A stretch of 64,000 bases of DNA from Siphonodentalium dalli (lineage: Eukaryota; Mollusca; Scaphopoda; Gadilida; Siphonodentaliidae). The stretch covers positions 139,333,954-139,397,953 of the forward strand of contig CP136064.1 in assembly GCA_032622095.1 (NCBI GenBank), in the 5' to 3' direction. Each line of letters begins with the position of its first letter. Position 1 is the stretch's first letter. The translations under genes were made by a program, and so were the position numbers. The notes under the pieces were generated by a model. It saw only the letters and a program-made list of their open reading frames with translations, was not told where the DNA came from and made no database searches. This document shows, piece after piece, positions 22,770-31,496 of this stretch.

Positions 22770-22951
22770 TTTGGTTTTAGTTATTTCGGAGAGTTTATGG
22801 GAACGTATGGAATATGGAAGAAATGCCAGGGTTGATATAATATACGCTCTATAGTAAAGAGTGTTATACGTTTGCTTCTGGGTTTCGTGGGTTCAAATAA
22901 TGTCGGTAAATGTATGTGAGATGCGAGGTGGCAAATCAGTGATGGTGGTGG

Positions 22952-23590
22952 AAATGTCGTGGTTTCTATACCAATCGTTCTGTGATAAAGAACGTTATTT
23001 GGCAGTATTGGGGGGGGTGATATTGAGGGAAATATGTCATGATGATTGTATCACCTACTATATAATATAATTATAGTGGCGTTGGTGGGTGGGGTGTCTA
23101 CTTGAGGGATAATATGCCGTGGTTTCTGTGCCAATCGTTCTATGATAAAGAGCGTTGTTTGGCAGGAGGGGGTGGGTGGTATTGAGGGAAATATGCCGTG
23201 ATTATTGTATCACCTACTATATAATATAATTATAGTGTCTTGTGGCGGTGGTGGGTGGGGGTGTCTACATTGAGGGATAATATGCCGTGGTTTCTGTACC
23301 AATCGTTCTTATGATAAAGAGCGTTGTTTGGCAGGAGGGGGGGTGGTATTGAGGGAAATATGCCGTGATTATTGTATCACCTACTATATAATATAATTAT
23401 AGTGTCTTGTGGCGGTGGTGGTGGGGGTGTCTACATTGAGGGATAATATGCCGTGGTTTCTGTACCAATCGTTCTTATGATAAAGAGCGTTGTTTGGCAG
23501 GAGGGGGGGGGGGGGTGGTATTGAGGGAAATATGCCGTGATTATTGTATCACCTACTATATAATATAATTATAGTGTCTTGTGGCGGTTG
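22952..23590 (+). repeat. Second tandem array, ~165-bp units, four copies
   Basis: Each unit holds CCGTGGTTTCTGTACCAATC, GATAAAGAGCGTTGTTTGG, a G-run, TATTGAGGGAAATATGCCG and ATCACCTACTATATAATATA. GGTTTCT recurs at about 22,961, 23,121, 23,289 and 23,455. Like the first array it follows an opposite-strand gene and contains G-runs of variable length. The short ORF across its start has no family features. Confidence 0.85.
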
Positions 23591-24034
23591 TGTGCTATGT
23601 CAATGAATATATGATTGGGTTAAGCATATTGGAGGGAATGAAGATGTAACTGAGTCATGAGCGGGAGTTTGCCATATTTCGGAGATTGGTGCGAGAGACA
23701 ATGATCGACAGATTGGCATGTTTCGTGAATAAACAATTAGTCAAGACGCCGAGTGTCAGTCATTAGCGAAAGATATATATTACATGTCGGTTAAATTTAC
23801 TTCGGCATCATGACTCAATGTACACCTGTTAGCGATAATTGAATTAGAGATTTGGGAAACGGGACGATGCCCTGTTTGATATATATACTATATGATCATG
23901 CAACTGGTATGAGTAAAGTTTATCGTTGGGGTGTCTATCTATGTAATGCCTTTGTAAAAACTGTTTTACATAATACTAATAAAACTTATGTAAACTATCT
24001 ATCATTAGTGATTGTGAAGTACTTTGATACATAA
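23591..24034. other. Spacer between second array and the end of pol
   Basis: AT-rich. A 60-codon plus-strand frame (23852-24034) is present but has no sequence support and no similarity to the two accessory proteins. Confidence 0.35.
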
Positions 24035-25288
24035 TTATGAATGTTCGATATCAGTTGTCATCTGATATAAATCATATGTTTCCGTACTTTCGTTTGACCA
24101 ATTCGTCGAACGGCTGTCGGGTGATGTATATTGGAAGGAATTAGAAAACGATGAATCTTTAGGCATGTGTTTGGCGTATGGTGTATATAATTTACGATGC
24201 CGGCCGCGTTTGTTATCTGCGCGATCCGATTTTGTGTCTGGCGTCGTACTATAAGAATTTTGTGTAATTAATTTGTGTTTTATGACATTTGGTTCCTGTG
24301 TTTGGGGCATAGATTGGTTGTTGGGTGAAAAATCCGGGGGTGATTGGCTGTCTGTTTTATTAAAATGTTTCGAAGCCATGAGTCTGTTGGCTAATTCAGC
24401 CAATGGTATTGAAGAGCTGTCGTCTGTGTTTGAGCGCTCAAGTTGAGCGCGCTTAATTGCCGTCGTTTTGAGGTCATCGTCTGATTCCAATGTGGATTGA
24501 GAGCTATTATTATCGACACTGGCTTCACTCAGTGGAAATGCAAATCGATTATGTCGTTTATTTTTTAAGTGATTGGGAATTTGAGGTGTAGGCCAATCAA
24601 CGGGGGATGGTTTGACGTGTTTAGCATGTGATTTTGTTAATTTAGCAGATAGGTCATGTCTTAATATGTAAGATATGGGGCCTGTCTGTTTCAAGATACG
24701 CCAAAACGGCTCATATTTAAATGAAAATTTGTGATTTGGTTGGTGGATTTTGTAATAGACGGATTGGCCTATTTTAAAGGTTGGAATAGATCCACCTTTG
24801 TTCTGTTTGTGGTTGCGAGAGGCTGTTTCGAGAAGAGATTTTGTAGTTTTAAAAATAATGTGTTGATTTTGAAGCGTGGTGGCTAAAAAATCCTCTCCTA
24901 AATACTTTTCTCTGTGTGTTAAAATTCGGTCTATGCTTATCTGTGGTTCTCTAAAAAAAGTTAGAAAAAATGGTGAATGTGTATGTACACTGGAGCAATG
25001 GAAGTTCATTGCTTGTGATGCATAATTTAGATATAGGTCCCAATTTTCTACATTTGCTTGGGTGATTGTTGAAATGATTGATGCTAGACTTCTATGCGAG
25101 CGTTCTGACTTCCCGTTGCTTTGGGGTGAGTAGAACGAACTGAGGCGGTGATTGATATGGTAATATTTACAAAATTCAGTAAAGGTAGAGTTTGCAAACT
25201 CGGACCCATTATCCGTTAAAATACCTTTAACTGATCCAAATAAAGTGAAATACTCTGAATTCAATCTTTCTAAAATTGTATCCACCAT
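24035..25288 (-). pseudogene. pol: pol, third segment: integrase core end and C-terminal region
   Basis: Contains the second and third catalytic positions of the DDE integrase: D in GILTDNGSEFANS and E in SPQSNGKSERSHRSL. A GPY/F-like stretch follows near residues 195-215 (FWRILKQTGPISYILRH). The last 200 residues are polar, Ser/Thr/Asp-rich and probably disordered. Its frame differs from the preceding segment; the break lies at about 25,310, where one frame runs out just after the first half of the core. It inserts the element DNA into chromosomes in intact copies. Confidence 0.8.
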
Positions 25289-26493
25289 TTTGTTAGGTAA
25301 TGCGTATGTAATGAAAATTGATCAATAATAGTTAAGATAAATCTATTTCCTGACTGTGTTTTGGGGGAAAATGGTCCCATAAGATCGATGGCTATGAGCT
25401 GTCCTGGCCTTGATGGGGCAGTGACTGGTTGAAGCGGGATTTTTGGATTATAAGCATTTCGTTGTCGGCATGTGTGACAATTGTTTATGTATGTGACAAT
25501 TTTTGCAAACAACTGAGGTGTGTAATATCTGTTTCGTATGGTCGCGTATAGCGATTGTAGCGCTCTATGGCCGAGACTGTGATATTGGGATATAACTTCC
25601 TGCGCTATTTTGTCCGTTATATATATTCGTAATTTAGGTATGTCATTATATATTGATATATAGTGTAGGATACCATCTTTGAGAATAAAGGTTTTTGCTA
25701 ATTTTTCGGGTATATTTGTTGATTGCATTTGTTTGATAATCTCGGTGATTGTGTGGTCTGCTGATTGTTCATCTCTTATATTAGTTATAAGAGGAAGGAC
25801 CGGGCTGTCGTCAAGATCAACTGATGATTCAGAATCCGTGTTCTTTTTTGGTTGTTTATTTCGTTTTGAGAATTCCTGAATATCTTTCATGTCAAGTATA
25901 TTAACATCCTGTACAAGGGGATTGGTGGGTGGATTTGGGTCGCTATCTGTGCAAGAAATGATGCACGGGTGTGTGTCGGGGTTTATCCGACTGCAAAAAT
26001 CGGCCGTAACATTGTTCGTGCCTTTAATATAAGTAATTTTTGGGTTCAATGCTGATATTTCCAAAAACCATTTTTGAATTTTTGTGTTTATCAGATCCTG
26101 TTTTTTAAACATGTGGATGAGGGGTAAGTGATCTGTTTTAATCTCTACTTGGGATCCCTGTAAGTAAAATTTAAATTGCCTTGCAAACGTATATATAGCG
26201 AATGCTTCTTTTTCCGTGACAGAATAATTCCTTTGTGATTTGTTAAGTTTTTTACTGGCGATCGCGATTGGTAGTTCAACGTGTTTATCATCTTGGCTAT
26301 TAGCATATTGTGATAGTATCGCCCCGATACTATGGATAGATGCATCTACTGTCAGAATGAACAGTTTGTCGGGATTTGGGTAAGCTAAGATGGGGGCGGT
26401 TGCTAAGCTTTCTTTAAGCGTGTCGATCGCTGTTTGGCACGGCGCATCCCACACAAATTTAGCATATTTGGCTGTGAGTTTGATTAAAGGCAA
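25270..26493 (-). pseudogene. pol: pol, second segment: RNase H and integrase N-terminal half
   Basis: RNase H shows FILTVDAS (D50), VTEKEAFA (E96) and IKTDHLPL (D121), the gypsy-type active site. The integrase zinc-binding HHCC domain follows (HSLGHRALQ...NNCHTCRQ, residues about 305-345), then the first catalytic D in LIAIDLMGPF. The upstream end overlaps the polymerase 'thumb' region (PPPKSV-type block just before 26,493), which is in this frame, whereas the RT fingers and palm are in another. The break is at about 26,600. Confidence 0.85.
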
Positions 26494-26563
26494 TGCCGTA
26501 GATGCGAAAGTAGGAGAATATGACCTGTAAAAATTAAGAATTCCCAGTAATCTGCGGACTTCT

Positions 26564-28420
26564 TTAACTGATTTCGGAGGTGGTAGAGACTTGATAATTG
26601 AAAAATTTGACTTGTGGTTGGCAAAATTTAGATTTTGATAGTTTAACTATTAAGCCGTATTCCCTGAGTCTGTCAAATAATTTTGTGAGCTGCTGTATAT
26701 GCGTTTGAGGATCGGAGCTATGACAGATCAGGTCATCGACAAATCCTTCTACAAATGGTAAATCGTGTAGGGCCATGTTCATGAGTTTTAAAAAATACCC
26801 TGAGCTCGAGACATATCCCATCGGGGCTCTTTGATAACTGTATTGTCCTTCGGACGTATTCATAGTTAATATGGGCACATGTTCGGGTTCAACTCCAATA
26901 ACATGATAAGCATTTGATAAATCAAAGATACTGAAAATAGTTGAGCCGAGTAACTTGGACGATATTTCTGTAAAACTAGGCATAGACCATTTTAATGGAA
27001 TGGAAACATCATTGAGTTTTCTCAGATCGATTACCAATCGGTAATTTGGGGTCCCATCGGGGTTGGGTGTGGATTTGCGGATGAGGAGACTGGGAAATCC
27101 CCACGATGAATGGGCAGTGGGTCTAATAATGTCTGCATCTAATAATTTTTTTATCTCAGCAGCCATAATTCGTTGTTTGTTCAGTGGTGTCGGATATTTT
27201 TTGCAAAAAATAGGTAAAGTATTTGGTTTGAGGTCGATTTTCATTTTAATTTTTGGACAATATCCTATCTTGTTTATGTCATTTGTAAAAACATCAGGGT
27301 ATTGTGATACTAGTTGCAATATTTGCTGTTTAAGGTGTTGAGGTGCCACGATATCATCGACAGATATAGGTTGAGTCTTGGTGACTGGAGGGTTAATGTC
27401 TTGCCGGTCACCTATGGTGTTTATACTGTGTTTGTTTGGCGGAGATGAGTTAATGTTTTGCTCATCGGATGCCGTGCATATCATTTGCTCTTGAGTGCCA
27501 AATGCTTGTGCTATCACATGACCTTTCCTAATGGACATATGTGACGCCGATTGGTTTTCTATCATGACGCAAATATTGGGATTATTTGCATCTGCTAGCG
27601 TGTCGGTTACATGTACATTTGGTTCGTGTTCGAAAATGGACATGTTACCTTTGCCTATTCGGATTATAGGTGTGTTAAACATATCATTTGGCCCTATGAG
27701 TCTGCCTGTTATGATGGCGCATGAGTGGGGTGATAATGAAACGTTATTTGTTGATCGGATGAGTGATGCAATGTGACCATCCCTTAACATCGGGTATAAT
27801 TGATTCTGTATTCTGAATTTTTCTAGATCAAAGTAAAGTCTAATACTGTGTTGTTTCATAAAATCGCGCCCTAAAATGCAAGGACGTGACAAGGTTGCAC
27901 ATATGACAAATTTGTGAGTAAGAATGAGTTTTCCGATTCTAAATGTGAGATGTGTGGATCCAAAAACTTTCATTGGTGTACCATCGGCTGATGTGAGTAA
28001 CACATGTTCTTTAATTAAAGGTGGTCGATTTGGCATGGATCTATAAATGTCGTATTTCAAGCAACTGGTGGTTGCCCCGGAGTCTAATAGTGATCTAATC
28101 CGTTGTTTGTGTATTTTAATGATAGTTGAGCATTGTGTTTGGTTTAGAGCACCATCTGTCATATCACTTGGATATTTAAGTACTGGTATAGTGTGTTGTA
28201 TGGGTTTGACTGGTGGTATTATAGGGTTAATTGCAGTATTGGAATGTGATTCGCGAGAATTGGTGCATGTTGACTTTCTTTTGGATGATGAGTAAGAATT
28301 AGTAATGTGTTGGTGCTTGGGCTTTTCAAGGCGATTCAGGGTTTTAAAATGGGAAGGAAAGTTTAAGTCAAGAAGCGGTGAGATAGACTTATTGGAAGAA
28401 TTATGAAATCTGGGTTTCAT
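26564..28420 (-). pseudogene. pol: pol, first segment: aspartic protease and reverse transcriptase
   Basis: 618 codons from the ATG at 28420. The retropepsin has LLDSGATTS (D113) and ILGRDF (182-187). The RT spans about residues 400-600, with YRLVIDLRKLN, FSIFDLSNAYH (first catalytic D at 500) and FVDDLICHS (560-563, the YVDD-type box). All three catalytic aspartates are present. The frame stops just after the RT palm, at KFCQPQVKFF; compared with other gypsy elements about 15-20 residues seem to be missing there, so a short deletion plus frame change is likely. Gag lies upstream in another frame with a gap of about 300 bases, so a simple Gag-Pol slip does not explain expression. Confidence 0.85.
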
Positions 28421-28716
28421 AGAGGGACACCTGTTATGGCAGAAGGTGGTATGTGTTACCTGCCTGTGGCGAGGGAGATTAAGTGGGCGCCGCGTGCGGT
28501 AATTAATCTATCGTTGGTTTTGGCACTTTGATGGTAGCGTGGGGTAATGATTAATGTGCTGCAGCTGTGAATCACAGACTCTATGCTTTTGAGATTCGTA
28601 TGTTCGATGAGCTTTAGCATATCTATGATTGTGGCCGCCTATGGTGCTAATCTGATGTATTATAGGACTCATTGGCTTGCGTCTACTTGGAGTCAAATTT
28701 GTGTAGCAATGAGTCC
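28421..28716 (-). other. Gag-pol gap
   Basis: The pol frame is open from 28,696 to a stop at 28508-28510, then open again into pol. The translation is His/Arg/Pro-rich and resembles nothing I know. The stop could be a mutation in what was a longer pol or gag-pol product. Confidence 0.4.
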
Positions 28717-29862
28717 TTATCTGTTTAAAAATTGGTTATTATTTTGAGCCCGACGTCTGCATTGGTCTGTGTTATGATTGTTTAATCTGCAGTATGTACA
28801 GAAGAGGTTTCGTTGAGCTGTTGTAGTATATCTTGCATCCATGGTTTGGATGCGGTTGGGATAGGAGACCCTTGGTTCAGAGTAGGGGTGGTGAGAATTT
28901 GAAGGTTGGTGCCTGTGGGGGTGATCATTGATTCGGTGTCTGTCTTTGGATTGGCGGGGGGTGTAAGTGGATTGTGATGGCCCTCTTGGAATGTGCCGGT
29001 GGTTATTGTCGATATCCATTGGTTGAGGGGATTGTAACTGTGGGAATTGGTTATAATCATTATGATGTTCACCGTAACGTAAGCGATAGCGTTGCCGAAT
29101 GTTCATTTCGCGTAGGGCAATATCAGTAGCTCTATCAAGCGTTACGGGGTCGTCTTTGAGAAGCCTGAATTTGATACTAGAGTCGCGAATACCGTCGGAA
29201 AAAAATGCTACTAATTGTGTTTGCACTGCTCTTGTGTTAATTTCATCAGTAAACGCGTGTTTAGCAAGAGTACGTATGCGTTCTGCAAACATGGCAATTG
29301 TTTCCGTATGTCTCTGCCTAATGGCTCGTAATGAGGAAAGGGCTTGAGGAAAATCAGTTATGGAACTGAATAATGAGCGTAACTGTGATTTCAGATCGGT
29401 CCAGGTGAACGTGAATTTTCCGTCTGTGTTATTTTCATTTATGAAGCGTTGAATAAATTCAGAAACTTGAGATTTACATGTCTGAGCGGCAATTTTTATG
29501 ATAGTCTCATCTTGTGCCGAAATCGCGCGGGAGTATTTTTCCACCGCATGGACCCATTGGGGAAAATCGTCAGGCTTGCCATCGAAGGGTTCAATAATGG
29601 AATTCATCCCCAACAGTGCTGTTATTGTTGTTTGTGTTTTTAAACTTTCAGTCTGGTCGCGGATAGAACTAGTGAAATGGCTAATTTCATGGGTAAGCCG
29701 TGACAATAGCAAGTTTTGAGCATCTTTGCCCATTTCATTAGTAATGTCTGTGTGGGGGGATCTTGCGGTTGATCGGTCTATTTCCCTGTTTACTTCAAGG
29801 TGATGCTGATAATTTTGGCTTGGATGAAAATAATCGCTGCTCTGCGGAGGTGGTGACTCCAT
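28717..29862 (-). CDS. gag: gag: capsid/nucleocapsid polyprotein (381 aa)
   Basis: Starts at ATG 29862 and is intact. Residues about 105-250 form the capsid-like retrotransposon Gag domain (FDGKPDDFPQWVHAVEKYS, WTDLKSQLRSLF and MFAERIRTLAKHAF blocks). A basic, His/Gln/Arg-rich region follows, then a single CCHC zinc knuckle (C355-x2-C358-x4-H363-x4-C368). Gag packages the element RNA and builds the particle. Only seven bases separate its ATG from the stop of the preceding extra ORF, so Gag could be translated by re-initiation. It is the only main gene of this copy without a break. Confidence 0.85.
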   Translation of the reverse strand: MESPPPQSSDYFHPSQNYQHHLEVNREIDRSTARSPHTDITNEMGKDAQNLLLSRLTHEISHFTSSIRDQTESLKTQTTITALLGMNSIIEPFDGKPDDFPQWVHAVEKYSRAISAQDETIIKIAAQTCKSQVSEFIQRFINENNTDGKFTFTWTDLKSQLRSLFSSITDFPQALSSLRAIRQRHTETIAMFAERIRTLAKHAFTDEINTRAVQTQLVAFFSDGIRDSSIKFRLLKDDPVTLDRATDIALREMNIRQRYRLRYGEHHNDYNQFPQLQSPQPMDIDNNHRHIPRGPSQSTYTPRQSKDRHRINDHPHRHQPSNSHHPYSEPRVSYPNRIQTMDARYTTTAQRNLFCTYCRLNNHNTDQCRRRAQNNNQFLNR

Positions 29863-29869
29863 TATGTTA

Positions 29870-30349
29870 TTAAGGATTAACGGTGTCTGTTTTGGGATCT
29901 ATGGTATGGGTGCGAAATATGTTGTGGCGGTGTATTATGCGATTCAGGTGTATTTGACACGATTCAGGTGATTTATTAGGATGTTTTATGGGAATTGCCG
30001 CGACTATAGAGTTGACAATAAGTTTTGGATAATCCGTAAAATGAGCCGGAAATGTATGCCACTCGTTCCAAGAATCTAGTGTATGTCCTGAGTAGTTATT
30101 TGTAATCATACAACGCACGTATAAGCGGATTGTATCTTGCGTTATATCAATGCGAATGGGATTGCAATATTTAATGAGTTGTGGCGATAAAGTTATTTGG
30201 TGGGGTAAAGCGTATCTACAGTAAGTTTTAAAATTAAGAACTGAATGTTGTTTGTAAGAGGTGGGTGGTATGGATTGATCGTTTGAAGCATGTATTGTAG
30301 TAGGATGGGTAGGTAGTGTAGGTGTAGTAGAATCAGGTGATGTGTCCAT
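29870..30349 (-). CDS. Extra ORF upstream of gag (159 aa), unrecognised
   Basis: Starts at ATG 30349 (MDTSPDSTTPTLP) and ends seven bases before the gag ATG. The first 40 residues are Thr/Pro/Ser-rich. The rest looks folded (hydrophobic strands such as IRIDITQDTIRLYVRCMI and a WNEWHTFPAHF block). I find no protease, dUTPase, zinc finger or membrane motif. Codons upstream of the ATG are also open but hydrophobic and start without ATG. Most gypsy elements have no gene here. It may be a matrix-like piece of Gag encoded separately, or a regulator; both are guesses. A possible donor (G|GTGAGT) sits at 30,440 just upstream. Confidence 0.6.
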   Translation of the reverse strand: MDTSPDSTTPTLPTHPTTIHASNDQSIPPTSYKQHSVLNFKTYCRYALPHQITLSPQLIKYCNPIRIDITQDTIRLYVRCMITNNYSGHTLDSWNEWHTFPAHFTDYPKLIVNSIVAAIPIKHPNKSPESCQIHLNRIIHRHNIFRTHTIDPKTDTVNP

Positions 30350-31036
30350 AACCCACGTGAAAAAAAAGGAGTAAAAGAATGCTAAAAATAGGGGGTGTGC
30401 AATTTGACAGCAAATGGGAAAGAAAAGATGGTCACTCACCAATTTCCGAGAAGAATAATGTGCACAAGTCTGTGATGATGAATGATGTACAGAATGTTCT
30501 TGTCGTGTTTATTGGAAGCCGAAGGGTGTCCAAATCGGATGTTAATGTTTATGTGGATCTGAATCTGGTCTGCAAGAGGCGTGAGTAATGTTTTTAGCTG
30601 GATACACGATGTGAGCTGGTTGTATGAGAATAAAAGGTCGTCTATATCAGATGAGTATGTATGCGGTCCTGTGTGTCCGAAGGGTTGGTGTGCGGTCCTG
30701 TGTGTCCGAAGGGTTGGTGTGCGGTCCTGTGTGTCCGAAGGGTTGGTGTGCGGTCCTGTGTGTCCGAAGGGTTGGTATGCGGTCCTGTGTGTCCGAAGGG
30801 TTGGTATGCGGTCCTGTGTGTCCGAAGGGTTCCTGTGTGTCCGAATGGTTGAGTTATGGTTGACCGGTGCAGTGGTCTAGTGTGTGAGACTGTCTATCCG
30901 TGGCTGGAGTGTAAGGCTGTATCCCCGTGGTTGAGTAGCGGTTTGAGATTGTTTCTGCTCTGTAGTGATCGTCTAGTGGCCGAGACTTCAAGTTGTGTGG
31001 TGAGACGTAGAACTGTTCACGGTACCATTAATACTA
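30350..31036 (-). other. Provirus leader with primer-binding-site candidate
   Basis: Non-coding. Nine bases inside the 5' LTR the minus strand reads TGGTACCGTGAACAGTT (31027-31011). It starts with TGG as tRNA-complementary primer sites do, but I cannot name the tRNA. The leader also holds the 29-bp tandem repeat. Confidence 0.5.
30661..30850 (+). repeat. 29-bp tandem repeat in the leader, six copies plus a partial one
   Basis: GCGGTCCTGTGTGTCCGAAG recurs at 30663, 30692, 30721, 30750, 30779 and 30808, then a truncated copy. Because 29 is not a multiple of 3, each strand has open frames running through it; these are by-products. Nearly identical copies mean recent expansion. Confidence 0.95.
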
Positions 31037-31492
31037 TGTGAGGTAATGAACACATAGATATAGTAGGTACAAGTCTTTATTATGTTGTGAATAAGATATG
31101 CAGTGTGTACAAATATAATTATCAATAGTCGCCGCGAAATGATGTCCCCGAATGGGTGATGCCTGGTGTGAATGATGCCTGGATATGATCTAGGGAGGAG
31201 ATGAGTCTGGTGAAAGCATAAGGTGATGGGATGTGGTTGTCTCTGATATACTATTTGGGACGCATATTAGATGAGGCGTTTGGCAATACACATCGGGATT
31301 GGTTCCTTCGTTATGGGCATTTCCCTTGACCATATTTGGGAGCCATCTTCATTGTGTGTATATCTTCGCTGAGATTAAGACGTGTGAGGTTTCGAGAACC
31401 GAACACGAATATCTGAGTTTGGGGTTTTATATATTGGGACATTCGTATAGTTTGAATCAAGTTGTGAGATTATAATGGGTAGTTATCTCACA
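31037..31492 (-). repeat. 5' LTR of the provirus
   Basis: 456 bp, TGTGAG...CTCACA. On the minus strand TATATAAAA (31434-31426) is a TATA box and AATAAA (31081-31076) a poly(A) signal, giving a U3-R-U5 layout. Confidence 0.95.
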
Positions 31493-31496
31493 TTAT
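31493..31496. other. Target-site duplication TTAT, right copy
   Basis: Matches 16403-16406. Confidence 0.9.

Larger units (their letters stand above)
16407..31492 (-). mobile_element. Complete gypsy/retrovirus-like provirus with env and opposite-strand genes
   Basis: The element is 15,086 bp long. Two 456-bp LTRs (16407-16862 and 31037-31492) begin TGTGAG and end CTCACA, and a 4-bp TTAT duplication flanks them. All main proteins read on the minus strand: extra ORF, gag, pol (protease, RT, RNase H, integrase) and env. The order RT before integrase places it in Ty3/gypsy (Metaviridae). A transmembrane Env with a furin-type site recalls errantivirus-like elements. It is unusually long because of a 4.1-kb insert between pol and env that carries two plus-strand genes and two tandem arrays. 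By eye the LTRs differ at four positions, so insertion is recent, but pol and env have frame breaks and this copy is probably not autonomous. Confidence 0.95.

Noticed and set aside
22861-23070. 69-codon plus-strand frame near the second array
   Set aside because: Partly inside the repeat and lacks an ATG start in good context; no resemblance to accessory proteins.
23852-24034. Possible third opposite-strand gene
   Set aside because: No TATA box at the right distance and no shared ERC...D.WS block; treated as chance.
27063-28295. Plus-strand ORFs opposite pol
   Set aside because: They overlap well-supported protease/RT coding on the minus strand and have no similarity to the two accepted opposite-strand genes.
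30581-30880. Plus-strand frames with Cys-rich repeats (CGPVCPKGW type)
   Set aside because: Produced by the 29-bp tandem repeat, open in several frames at once; no start context or family.
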